Source of the DNA: Prunus persica
Taxonomy: Eukaryota; Streptophyta; Magnoliopsida; Rosales; Rosaceae
DNA: 64,000 bases
Assembly (NCBI RefSeq): GCF_000346465.2
Contig: NC_034014.1
Location: 5,356,461 to 5,420,460 of the forward strand
Reading direction: 5' to 3'
Both the position numbers and the translations under genes were made by a program. This document shows positions 11,225-22,039 of the stretch, piece by piece. Within the stretch, counting starts at the first letter, position 1, and every line of letters starts with the position of its first letter. The notes under the pieces were generated by a model. It was not told where the DNA came from, searched no databases, and was given only the letters and a program-made list of their open reading frames with translations.

Positions 11225-11280
11225 TGTCAATGCTTTGAACTACACAAGTCCTGCAGAAAGATATGTTAAAGAAACTGAAA

Positions 11281-12282
11281 CAACGGCGGTTTTATGTTCT
11301 ACCGTCGTCTTTTCTCGTCGTCTATATTAAGTTACGATGGCGGTAGATTTATAATTACCGACGTAGATTATTTTGTTAAACGTCGTTAAGTGTACTACAA
11401 CCGACGTGGATTTTAATTTTAAATTATAAATGGAGTTTTTTTTCCCGTATTCTTTCAGTTTTAGTTTTCAATTCCAAAGCGTGATAAATAGATTTTTCTT
11501 TCCCGAGGAAATTTAAAATGAGGGAAATTAATGTTCTAGAATTTGTAAACTAACACGACGCAATATTTGCAAATCTGTGTCATCTGTTAAGATTATGATG
11601 TGGAACAGAGTTCCATCTGGTAAGATTTCGTAACCCTTGGGATCTCAGACAAAACTGATTATGTCGGCGGTGTTCTATATAAACCGTCGTGGTTATTTCA
11701 ATTCTTGTCATTAAGTAGATCTACCGACGTAGGATAAGAAAATCAAAGAAAAAAATTGTTAACAAAAATTCTTATTAAGACGACCGTTAAAATTAAAGGT
11801 ACGACGTATAAAATGAATAAATACGACGATAAATTTTATTGTACGATTTAAAGATAACGTAGTAGAACTATACGAGAATGACGTCGATATATTTATATTT
11901 TCCGTCGTTGTAAATTAATTTAATACGGCGATATTTTGTATTTTAAAGCCGTGGATTTGTTTGTAATTATACGGCGTCTTATACGAAAACCTCGTCGTGT
12001 TATTTTATGAGTAAAAACGGCAGTTTTTATTGAAATCGTCGTCTTTACTTTCTACGTCGGTCGATTCATAACTTCTGCCGTTCTTTGTTGGCATTGATTT
12101 TACACTGAGGAAATCTGTTTCAAATAGACGTCGGTTGTTTAATTATGTACGTCGTTGTTTTTGAACAGCCATTTGAAACTCCATTTTTTAGTTGTCTAAG
12201 GTTGTATTACACGACGGTGTTTTTAGAACCGTCGTCTTTTTATAAACCACGACGGTTTTCACTTAGACCGTCGTTGTTTTCT
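11281..12282. repeat. CACTA subterminal ACGACG/CGTCGT motif array (right end)
   Basis: Dense copies of ACGACGGT, ACCGTCGT, CGACGTGG and close variants in both orientations, often paired as short inverted repeats (for example around 12212-12280). In CACTA elements such subterminal motifs bind the TNPA-type protein. Many copies are degenerate (GACGATAA, CGGCG). Confidence 0.85.
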
Positions 12283-12311
12283 GGTCGTCTTTTTCACTTT
12301 TTGTAGTAGTG
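12283..12311 (-). repeat. right terminal inverted repeat of the CACTA element
   Basis: Read inward from 12311 on the minus strand: CACTACTACAAAAAGTGAAA followed by an AAGACGACC stretch. The CACTA start and A-rich run match the superfamily's terminal repeat. The boundary to flanking DNA is set here because ACGACG motifs stop abruptly at this point. Confidence 0.9.
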
Positions 12312-13584
12312 TTAATTGCTTCCATCATCTGTTCTACATCAGAAAAACTCTCCACATACAACTGGGGGAGAGGCCCGAATATTGTTTCAGATGGAGTGGT
12401 TCTAGGGGAAAACCCCTGAAACCAAAGGGGCGATTGTGCTATGGTTTTATTTTGGCTTCTTGAGAAGAAGAGTCGAGAAGAAGCAAGAGAAATCAGTCTC
12501 TGTCTAAATTGTTCTTGCTCACTAGAACTACAAGGCCCTTACCACATTTAATTGATATTGCATTTGAAGAAAATGATTCGTTTTATTCATTTATTAATGT
12601 TGATGCTTAAATTTGGTTCAACAGTGGGACGACCTCTTCGCGATCGAGGTTGGGCAATTTGTCCAAACTAGGTTGGCATGACCAACCAAATTGTCCTCCA
12701 GAACCTACAAAACATAAGAGCTAATGAGGGTGACGCTAGTGTAGTGTTGGCCAAAGACGTTTCGATACTTAAGTTAGTCAATTATTTGATAGAAAAATGC
12801 ACAATAGATTATGGGGCTTAGAATTGCATCAATTTAAGGAAGGGTTTATTCAGCCTTTTTATGTCATCCTAGATGACTTAATCCTTCTAGGAGTATAACT
12901 CAAAAGAACCTAGTCCTCCTCGAACTAGGGATTGAAAGGGGTCGATTTGACGCTAGATATGGCAATACTATCTCTATCCCTACTCCCCATCCTCACCCCA
13001 TCCCCACCCCCATCCCTAATAAGAAATTTCAAGGAATTCTCATCCCCATCTCCGTCGGGAGGTTGTCTCCTAAACCCGCCCCGAATTCCTAATTTTTTTT
13101 ATAAAAATAAAATATTTACCTTACATTATAACACTTAAATTTCACTTTAAAATATCATTTAACTTAGTTATATGGAATTGAAATATAAAATTCAACTAAA
13201 CTAATCAAAACCATCTCAATTTATTTAATTTTTTTAAACTTCATATTATCTACACCAAAGTCATCTAAATATAAAATTCAACTCAAGATCATGTAACTTT
13301 TTGCTTGTTATATTATATTATATTATATATAATTATTAAGTAAAAATAAATATATCATTTATTGGCCCGTTTGTTTGGAGATGGAGATAACAATATCATT
13401 CCCAGCCCATCCTCAATCGAGGATTTTTAAAATTAAGAGATTCTCCATACCCACTCCAAATTTTCCCCCAAAATTTTCCCCCGTTAGGGACAAGGACCCA
13501 ATGTGGACCGGGCTCGGTGTGGGTTTTTCTCATCCCTAACTCGGACTAGGACTCCCTTTAGATAGTTGTCTTAATGATCTTAAA
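12312..13584. other. gene-free flank of the CACTA element, with a CCCC-rich repeat remnant
   Basis: No gene seen. Bases 12950-13090 are rich in tccccatcc/ccccatcctcaccc and 13440-13535 in tcccc/ggaccgggctcgg, flanking an AT-rich core; this resembles a dispersed repeat family but I cannot name it. Bases 12610-12720 (ttcaacagtgggacgacc...) vaguely resemble the start of a retrotransposon internal region, without a recognisable LTR. Confidence 0.4.
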
Positions 13585-16365
13585 GGGCATGTTTGGTAGG
13601 CCTCACTCCCTTGGACTGTGCTAAATAGGGCTTAAAGCCCATGTTTGGTAAAACAAAGGATTAAGTTAAATGGGATTATGGAGTCCAACAGTAAAAAAAC
13701 ATCCTCACTCGCTCTCCTTATACAGAGAGCCTAAATTTCGGTTCTCAAAATAAGCCCTTCACTGAATTGAGAACACGCGACTCTGCCTCTCTCTCTCTCT
13801 CTCTCTCATTCGCGACTCTGGCTTTCTCTCTCGTTCTCGTTCGCGACTCCGGCTCTCTCTCTCTCTCGTTCGCGACTCCGGCTCTCTTTCTCATATGTTC
13901 TCTCTCTCTCCAACATTTTTCAAAGGTAATTTTTTATGGGTATTGCTTTTTCTTTGGTAGTTATTGAGAAATTTCATTGTTAGGTTGTTTGTTGGGTTGT
14001 TATTTTCTATCTATCCTCTGTTGGTTGCTGGGAATTTTAGGCAAGAAAAAGGGAAAATCTTCCATTTTTGTGTTTTATGCTGTTATAGATTATATAATAA
14101 TTAGTGGCTTCACTTAAGTTAAGCGGATAATGGAAATCGGATTAAAAAATTTAGCTGCATGTGTCATTTTAGATTCAATTTCTGAGCAACCAAATAGTGC
14201 ATTAGGGTTTGAATGTGGATCTGTGTATTTCTGTGAAAAATTTGCTTCACTTTTGCTGTAGTATTTTTATGTTTTGCTGCTTCACTTTTGCTGTAGTATT
14301 TTTGTGAGAAATTTCCTTGTTTTGGATTGCAATTCAAAAACTATACTATTTCTAAAAATGGACATCCATTTTAGAAATTAGAGTTGTATCCTGATTTTTT
14401 TAAGTCAAACTTTTGTTTAGCAGGGCATATTGGCTTGTTTGGATCTGTGTGGGTTTAAATGTTTCAATTGTTTCCATTGTTTGGATCAGTCAGCCAAGTA
14501 CTTGTTTCCTCTGTTATATTGCAGTTTTTGGATCATATTGGATTATTAAAGTGAAGCTATTTATGCTTGGTTGTAGAGGTGTTTTGTTGTCACTGCTTGA
14601 ATCATTGAATGGGCTTAAAGGCCAAGTTGGTTAGTGAAATTTTAGTTTCTCCATTGCTCTATTTGGCATAGTAAAATCACTTACTCAAAAACCTACCTAG
14701 CTCTATATTTGGTTCATTAATTACTAGTCATGCCTAACACTAGTCTGCAGATCATGATGTTTTGTTTTTCTGGTGTTCCTGTAAACTTCTTGGGCACTCT
14801 TGTTTTTGTTCTTCTGTATTTTTTGCTTTTCCTGGTATAGAAGTTCTTTTTTTTATTTTTTATTTTATAAATAAAATGAAGTTGGATCATGGTATTCAAA
14901 CAGGACTTGTTGGAGGCACACCTATTGTAAGGATATCATCAGAGGCATATTGTGGATGGTGAGTGGTCGTTATCACTATTGTTTGATTACACATGGGCTA
15001 AGAATCTTGTTCTGTTAATAACATTGTTCTGTTTAGATTCAAAGATTTTGTTTTGTTATTCTTAGGGTTGAAAATTTACCTCATTGACCCTATAATAATT
15101 TTGTTTTTGGAGTTGTATTCCTTTTTTTTTGGTAATCTGATTATGGAATGCGGATATTATTGCAATGCCTTGTTGAGAATTGCTTGTCAGTTGAGCGATT
15201 GCAGGTATGGTTATGCAAATTGTGTTATAATATTAAACTGAATTATTGATCTCTAATCTACAATTGATTTTGAGTATGACTGAAAAGATTATTGAGCAAT
15301 TAGTGTCTGGATGGTTGTGTTATAATATGAAATCTGATTTTTTGTTAATGAACTGCTCAAGAATATGATTTTTCATATATGGATTTTGGAAAATTCTTGT
15401 GTTGGTTGAGTTATACAATGAAATCTCAATTTTATCTTGAGTATAAATTGCTCGCCAATATGATTTTGCAAATATGTATATTGGGCGATTTGAAGTGATA
15501 TCTTATGCAAATTTAGTACCTTACACTTTTTAATCTTATGTTCATATTCCTGTTGTTTATGTTTCCATTTTATATGCTCTTTTCATGTTTATTTCAATAT
15601 GTGAGACTTATGAAACAGAAGGACACCTACACCAAAATGCAATTGGATAAAGTTCGAGATGAATGAGCAAGTCAAGTCATATATTAGAGTGGCTTTTTGT
15701 TTGAAATAAGCATTCTCCCTTCATTTTAAATGTATTTTTGTTGCTAGTATGTTGCTTAAAGACAAGTATGGATCATATGTGGGGTTGGAAAATTTATGAT
15801 TTATGGAAGTGTTGGATATATATTTGATGTATGGATGTATTTAAATTTATATATGGTTTTTAATGTGCAACGGGCAACACTACATGATATTGTTCATAAC
15901 AACCTCAATTTTGCACAAACAAATAAAATTTAAAATTTAAAATAACAACAATACTCATAAGACAACTGAGTGGTGGTCGGTGGTTGTTATTGATATATAA
16001 ATCAAATTCTTTGTGTTTGCATACAAGTAAAGACTTAATTATACATAAACTCGATGAAATTTATAACCTTAATAACAAACAAAAAGTCTTTGGTTTGGAG
16101 GAAAAGAAATGTACATGTGAGTTTGGTAATTATAATAACAAAAAAAAACTTACATTTAATTATTTTTAAATTTTAAAAATAATAATTTTTTAGTCCGACA
16201 CAGCACCAAACATAGGTCTTCACTATTTTTACAATCCAGCTTCTTAGTCCGACGCAGCACCAAACGTAGGTCAGTACTTAATCCAGCTTAGGCCAATCCG
16301 AGCTAATCCTAGACAGTCATAGGATTTAGTCCAGTCCATGACAGTCCGCCGTGCCAAACGACCCC
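13585..16365. mobile_element. candidate DNA transposon or large MITE with diverged inverted ends
   Basis: The left end reads GGGCATGTTTGGTAGGCC (13585) and the right end, reverse-complemented from 16365, GGGGTCGTTTGGCACGGC: about 12 of 18 bases agree. Inside both ends a second inverted match occurs (GGACTGTG near 13613; GACAGTCC near 16340), and GTTTGGT-type motifs recur at 13650, 16205 and 16262. GGG...TGTTTGG ends are typical of PIF/Harbinger-like elements, but the flanks show only short A runs rather than a clean target duplication. Near the left end a pyrimidine-rich leader-like exon with a 30-odd-bp repeat (13767-13925) is followed by a GTAATT donor. No transposase was recognised in the remaining AT-rich DNA. 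Confidence 0.45.
13770..13895 (+). repeat. CT-rich minisatellite (cgcgactc-ggctctctct)
   Basis: About four imperfect units each containing ttcgcgactc(t/c)ggct followed by a CT run, ending just before a potential 5' splice site near 13926. It may be the leader of a lost transposon gene. Confidence 0.7.
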
Positions 16366-17802
16366 AAAACATCTTAGCTTCTCTAGTTAGCCTTACCCAC
16401 ACTGGGCCCAAACTCATGGACCAACAGACCTACAAGCCCACCTGAGCTACTATAGGATAATTATATGATGATCTGGCTCAAGCCCAGTACAACCACTAGA
16501 TATCTAGCTCAGCTTGACCACCTTGACCTGAGCTCAGCTCAATCACTTGTGTTTTTGCTTAGCTTAGTCTAGAGGAATTTTACCTCACAAACTATTAATA
16601 TGTGTTTGTATGAGATGTGCTACAATATGACTATTTTTTACGGCTTATAAGTGATATGTTCAACTTAGAAATAAAGGAAACTTACTTTTAAGCTTTTGTT
16701 CATAATGTACGTGGGTCAGCCTAAACAAAACAAGATAATCAATAAATTGAGCTAATGTTGGGTTAGTTGACATGCTTAATTAAATGAATTACCTTTGACT
16801 CAGATCATATTTGAATCGATTATTTTTGACACAAACACGATCCATTAGTACGAATTGACATCCTAACTGATGAAAGAGGGGGAAACAAGTTGTACAATGT
16901 GATTCCTCGTTTGCCTTCTACCTACTAGCCAACTTCTCATGTATGTATATGTGGTAGGGTTTGGCTGCAGGCACACCAACTTTTGGCCTCACTATAATTA
17001 CCTAGCTTCAAAACTCCCCCATCTTTTTCCCACATCCTAATTTTGCCTGCAGAAAATTGTGGGCAAGTCATCATGAGCAAATTTCTTTTTTTAGTGTAGG
17101 AAACAAAAGGGCGCGAAAAGAAAGGAGGAAAAAAGGGTTGAAAAATAGGAGGGGGTGAGATGATTGTGAGAGATGGGACATGATGATCGAAGATGGAAGG
17201 GGGAAGCAAAATGATTAGGCATGAGCATGAGAAGCAATTATGTGCCATGAGAGTTTGTGTGTAATGTACTCTATCTTTACTTTTTTTATTATTATATATT
17301 TTAGCTTCTTACCCCACGTTATCATAACATGCTAATCCTTTCCATCCCCACAATAATCATGGATTAATAAATTAGTTAATTAAACAACCTTATCCCAGAA
17401 AACAATAAAGAAAAGCTAATTGTACTTATGGAACATTTATTTGGGACTATTTTTACATGTCCCCCCTTGGTTATAAGTTTTATGCATACATTTATCCTAT
17501 GTTAATTAATAAACTATTAGTCTGGATTATACATCATATGATTGCATATTCTCAGTGAGAAAATAAACATTTCTGAATATCATAGCAGTTTTTTTTTTTA
17601 AAAAAAATAATAATAATTATTAGAATTCAAGAATTATTATTTATTTTTGAGTTTTTACTATTAAACCTGCATAAATGTTACTAATAAACCTGTGGCGGCT
17701 AGTACTAATAAATATAAGCGTATTATAACACGAGTAGATAGGTCACACAATGTGGCATCGTTAAACTTGATTAGCACCATGTCAATGTGTGATTGCATGG
17801 TG

Positions 17803-17950
17803 CTATAGTCCTACACGAAGAAGATGAAATTGTGCGTACAGTTCTAATCTCTTACACTCACTCTTGTACTCATTTTAAGATTTTTTTTTTGATCCATTAG
17901 ATAAACATTCAAAGGTGAGTGACCACAATCTCTTAGACCTCGGGGCTATT
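17803..17950. mobile_element. MITE-like repeat, copy A (diverged)
   Basis: Shares blocks with the element at 38864-39040, in the same orientation: cactcttg(t/c)act, a T-run followed by ga(t/a)c(c/t)attag-type sequence, and gtg(a/g)gtgaccacaatctctt. The inverted ends seen in the other copy are eroded here. Confidence 0.6.
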
Positions 17951-18424
17951 GTGCGTAACTAATTAAGAATGTAATTAATTGGATACATTAAGGGCAAACT
18001 ATAGACCTCCAAAACATGAGCCACGAGCCATGTCCTCAAATTGGGACCCTGTTATATTACGATGTCCAAGATGCGGTGAAACCCAAGCAATCCAATTGGT
18101 TCCCCTACTTTGCAGACATTAATATCGTTAATTTGTCGTCTCAGGAGAAATGCACGCATGGCATATTTCTGCTCACTCTTAAGTGTTTTTTTCTTTTATT
18201 ATTATTTTTATAAATAAATAAAAAAAACAAAGTTGTTTATAAATTTAACCAGATCGATCTGAAATTGGATCTTCCAGGGGCCGGCATGGATCGGAAATTC
18301 CACAATGGAATGAAGAATCCAAGGCCATAATTCTCCATGCATGATGCCACTCCACAACATGGCCTGCAGTTGGTAAGGGGGACCCATCATGTGCAAGCAA
18401 CCCCATATAATGCAGCCAAGGCAG

Positions 18425-18426
<2 letters not shown>

Positions 18427-18461
<35 letters not shown>
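18427..18461. repeat. (CT)n microsatellite
   Basis: About 17 CT dinucleotides in intergenic DNA. Confidence 0.95.
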
Positions 18462-18463
<2 letters not shown>

Positions 18464-19205
18464 GAAAAAATAGTCTTCTGCAATGTATGCATTGGTCACC
18501 ACTTGGCCCATGAATCTGAGGAAATTACAGGACGTGGGGGCTCACAGATTATGTTTTTGTCAATCATTTGGTTTTGGATTAGCGTCGAACTAATTCCTTT
18601 CACTTGAAATTAGTAAATAAGAGATCAGAGAGAAAGTTAAAAATCTAATTAACTTTGGTTTTATCAAAGAAGAATAACATCATTAGCAGGCTGAAAGAAA
18701 TCACAATAAAATATATGATGCAAAAAACGAGTTGCCTCATTAAAATTTTGACCTTAAGAATTCACACAAGAAGAAAATTCGGTATAAAAAAAAAGTACCC
18801 TTCAGCCATCCAGCAAATCGAACTACGCCAATAGATGAGCCATGCCGTGTGATTCTTGATAATTTAGTTTTATTTATTTATTTTTAATTATAAGAGATTT
18901 TAAGTTCAAATTCAGTTTCCCTCGTTCAATTAAAAAACAAAAACGAAATCATATTGAGAATACGACAAATGGTTGTAACAGACGTTTAAACAACTTTTCA
19001 AAAAATGGAGATGATGTTGGTTTTTTTGTTCAAGAGTAGATGATTTTGGTTTAAAAAGAACATAAAAGGACATCAAAAGCTGGATTTCTCTCATACTTCT
19101 TCTACCTACTACGTTCAACCAGTCCCCCACTACCCAGAGATATGTTCGCCACAATATATATTATATAACCCACCTATGAGGTTCATACAATTGTTTATAT
19201 AACCC

Positions 19206-19209
<4 letters not shown>

Positions 19210-19239
<30 letters not shown>
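19210..19239. repeat. (TA)n microsatellite
   Basis: About 15 TA dinucleotides. Confidence 0.95.
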
Positions 19240-19241
<2 letters not shown>

Positions 19242-20100
19242 ATGCAGTACACATTGACATAACATGAGGCTCAAGACACCTCCGATTCCCTTAAGGTAAT
19301 CCATACGAAAAACATTGTCGCAAGCTCCGGTTGTCATAATCTTCGTCTCAGGATCCATATTTAAATCCCTAGAAAATAAAGAGGAATTCATGGAATCCTT
19401 TATATTACCCAATTCAACACAACCTGGTTTGGAAGGAACTCACCCGTTGTTTGGTGAATTTATAACTGCTCAAATTAAACTTATTAAATTGAATAATATT
19501 AAACATAGTGTGTTTTACAAGTTTCACAAAGAATGGTGAGATTCATAAAAATGAATCAATTTCAATACAATCCAAGCCAAGCCATCATGAATCCGCACAT
19601 TAGTTCGGAATTTGGTACAAATTGTCACTTATGAATCGGAAATGAGTTCTTCAAAAGAACAGTCACTAATAAAACTCGATGCAATCTATAACTTATATAA
19701 AAGTTTAATGCACCACGGATGTGAAAGGACTGCCATATGTGAAAGGAAAGCAAACAACGCAGTTTCATAGCTCATTATTCTGAATGATTCGCTATTAAGG
19801 GCCGCATGCCAGTAAAGGCATTTTTGCTTTTTTCATCACCATCAACTTAATTATACCAAACACATAAATAAATGGCAAAATTCTACACCTAGAGATAATT
19901 CTTCATAGGTAAAAACCAAAAGAAAAATTAAATAAGTTTCAAATATAAATATATAAATGCTAGCAGGGAAAGCTCAAACTGGTTGTTATAAATGTACAAC
20001 AACACAACGTGCATGGTGTGGAGCTGATTTCGCCATGCATGGTGGTGGAGCAAATAAAACAATGAATAAATATGCATATGGCCTGAGTGTCAGCCCATTA

Positions 20101-20138
20101 TATACACATTATATAATATATGATATATATTTATATAT

Positions 20139-20200
<62 letters not shown>

Positions 20201-20203
20201 CAT
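20101..20203. repeat. compound (TA)n(GA)n(GACA)n microsatellite
   Basis: An imperfect TA tract, then about 12 GA units, then four gacaga units. Confidence 0.95.
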
Positions 20204-20628
20204 ATTAATTTGTAGTTATTCTTGCGGCCGGACATTTAAATAAGAACCGGCTTCGTATGCGTCCATGGAGAAAAAAAAAATATTCTCGGGAAAGTTAGGT
20301 TAGAAAAAGAAAAACGCAAGAAGAAAAGTTCCTTTTTCTTTCGGAACAAACAATCACTATCCGACACAAATTCTTCCAAAATATCGCGAGAAGACGAGAG
20401 AGAGGACAAGAACAAATGGAAAACATGCACGTTAAGATGGGATCAGATCAAATGGTTTCGCTGTAGTAAACCACGTGAAGAGATGCATCAAAGTTCGTCC
20501 AAATCAGAAATAAAGAGATCCCTTTTTGCCTAAGCCAGATTTTATTGTGGTTATTTTAACGGCTGACCTCTGTGCTTCCTTGAGGAAAAAAAAGTGACCC
20601 CACTCTCTCCCAGTTATAGTAGAGCAAC

Positions 20629-20631
<3 letters not shown>

Positions 20632-20668
<37 letters not shown>
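20632..20668. repeat. (GA)n tract in the SMR upstream region
   Basis: About 18 GA units, 360 bp upstream of the SMR start codon. A second pyrimidine-rich stretch follows at 20747-20800. GA tracts can bind GAGA-type BPC factors; function here is not shown. Confidence 0.9.
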
Positions 20669-20672
<4 letters not shown>

Positions 20673-21029
20673 TGTTGATGTGTTGAGAGGTGTATATTTG
20701 CTGCATTGGATCCTTCGCCGAAGTAGTGTTTTGAAAGCTTCCCAAATTCTCTCTCTGTTTCTCTCTTTCTCTCTTTCTCTTTCCTTCTTTCTTTCTGTGT
20801 ATGTTTTCTTGAGGGGGGCTAGAATCCAAAGAAGCTGATAGAAAAGGTGCATGGAGATTTGGAGATAATATTCCTGGTTCATCAATCCCATTTAAAAACC
20901 CGTGTTGCCTTGTATTTTTTCCCTTTGTTTTGTTGGTGGTTCTCTTTTTCCAAATCTCATTCATTCTGTCATTGAATTAAAACCCTTTTTATGTACACGT
21001 ACACCTTCTCCAAGTCAATTCCATTAATC

Positions 21030-21572
21030 ATGGATGGCGAGACAAATATTAGCCCTCCTCCAAATTCTCAAATGTTGGTTTCTCAGAAAAATCATGGCCC
21101 TCTGAGCTCCATGGACTTCAATTTCTTGGTGAGACCCACGTTGGATTTCCATCGCCGCGAGTGCCAAACGTCACGTTGCAAAGACAAAGAAGAAGATGGA
21201 GGCCAATTACAAAGCTCAGAAGAGAAGCAAGAAGACAACTTCGACATGTTCGTTTCGTCTTTGAAGGTCCAAATTCCATCGGCAGGAGAATTCTGCAGGC
21301 TCCTCCAGCAAGACGATAATGTTGATGGCGTTCTGGATGATGAAGGGTTGAAGACTCCTACATCTTTGGATCACAAAATCACAATGAACCTCCAGTGTCC
21401 ACCTGCGCCAAGAAAACCCAAGTCACTTCCGCTAAAGAAGCGAAAAGGAGCAGGCCACCCCAGAATTGTACTGCATCTATCGAGCGAGATCGAATCGCTG
21501 TTTCCTCCGGTGGATGATCTTCTTGCAGATGTTCATGTCGGTGGTAAGATTAAGAAGAAACTTAGAGTGTAG
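21030..21572 (+). CDS. SIAMESE-RELATED (SMR) cyclin-dependent kinase inhibitor
   Basis: Intronless gene for a 180-residue protein. SMR proteins bind plant CDK-cyclin complexes in the nucleus and block mitosis, promoting endoreduplication or arrest after stress. Family motifs sit in the C-terminal half: TPTSLDHKI (109-117), CPPAPRKPK (123-131), a basic KKRKGAG stretch (from 136) that could be a nuclear signal, and the acidic/hydrophobic ESLFPPVDDLL box (155-165), ending in lysine-rich KIKKKLRV. The N-terminal half is acidic and poorly conserved, as usual. An in-frame ATG at 20991 would add 13 residues (MYTYTFSKSIPLI), but 21030 gives the expected compact MDGET start. A second compact motif, FVSSLKVQIPSAGEFC, lies near 74-89. 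Upstream (GA)n and pyrimidine tracts may be part of the leader. Which SMR paralogue it is cannot be decided. Confidence 0.85.
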   Translation: MDGETNISPPPNSQMLVSQKNHGPLSSMDFNFLVRPTLDFHRRECQTSRCKDKEEDGGQLQSSEEKQEDNFDMFVSSLKVQIPSAGEFCRLLQQDDNVDGVLDDEGLKTPTSLDHKITMNLQCPPAPRKPKSLPLKKRKGAGHPRIVLHLSSEIESLFPPVDDLLADVHVGGKIKKKLRV

Positions 21573-22005
21573 GAGGCTAAAAAAGCAAGGCATATGGTGA
21601 TCAGCTTGATCTCTGAATATGTGGAACCAAATTTACATTTTATACCAATTACTGGAATATTTGGTGATCAATGTTATAGCGGTGTACTCTTCTCCATGTT
21701 GATGTGTAGTGTTCAGGTTTCTCAGTTGATCTCATCAAATTCATCTTCTTAATTAATTTCCTTTTTTTTTCCTTTTTTTGGGACAATGGGAAATTGGCCC
21801 AGATCTGAATCAGATTATGTAACTTCTGTAATTTATCAAGGATGAATTTTGCATAGGGTTCCATTCCATTAATAATGCATTGTTTTTACCAGAGGTGAGC
21901 AAACCCATGTGGTATATTCCTCCATAGACGACATGACAGAAAATTATCAAATAACAGCTAGCAATAATAATCAAAGAGTGCTAGTACTTCTACTACTACA
22001 TATAT

Positions 22006-22008
<3 letters not shown>

Positions 22009-22036
<28 letters not shown>
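22009..22036. repeat. (CT)n microsatellite
   Basis: About 14 CT units, intergenic. Confidence 0.95.

Positions 22037-22039
<3 letters not shown>

Larger units (their letters stand above)
1..12311 (-). mobile_element. CACTA (En/Spm) DNA transposon, right-hand part
   Basis: A class II transposon whose left end lies outside the window. The right terminus is visible: the last bases, read on the minus strand from 12311, are CACTACTACAAAAAGTG, the classic CACTA terminal inverted repeat. Adjacent bases 12312-12314 (tta) could be the 3-bp target duplication, but this cannot be confirmed without the left end. Inside lie two leftward genes: a TNP2-type transposase with DUF4218/DUF4216 regions (3622-270) and a Transposase_24/Ulp1 gene (9194-5767). 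Non-coding DNA is packed with ACGACG/CGTCGT motifs, which act as subterminal repeats in this superfamily. It also carries a captured RPN6 fragment. At more than 12.3 kb it is large but within the range of plant CACTA elements. The TNP2 gene looks dead, so mobility would depend on transposase from another copy. Confidence 0.93.
16366..20600. other. gene-free intergenic region
   Basis: AT-rich, no convincing coding exon on either strand. It holds a MITE copy near 17803-17950, a CT tract at 18427-18461 and (TA)n/(GA)n tracts at 19210 and 20101. Confidence 0.6.

Noticed and set aside
12610..12720. Possible retrotransposon internal start (ttcaacagtggga...)
   Set aside because: No LTR pair, primer-binding site or polyprotein could be identified around it.
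20991..21029. Upstream in-frame ATG of the SMR gene (MYTYTFSKSIPLI)
   Set aside because: It would add 13 residues unlike SMR N-termini. The next ATG at 21030 gives a conventional start; not excluded, only less likely.
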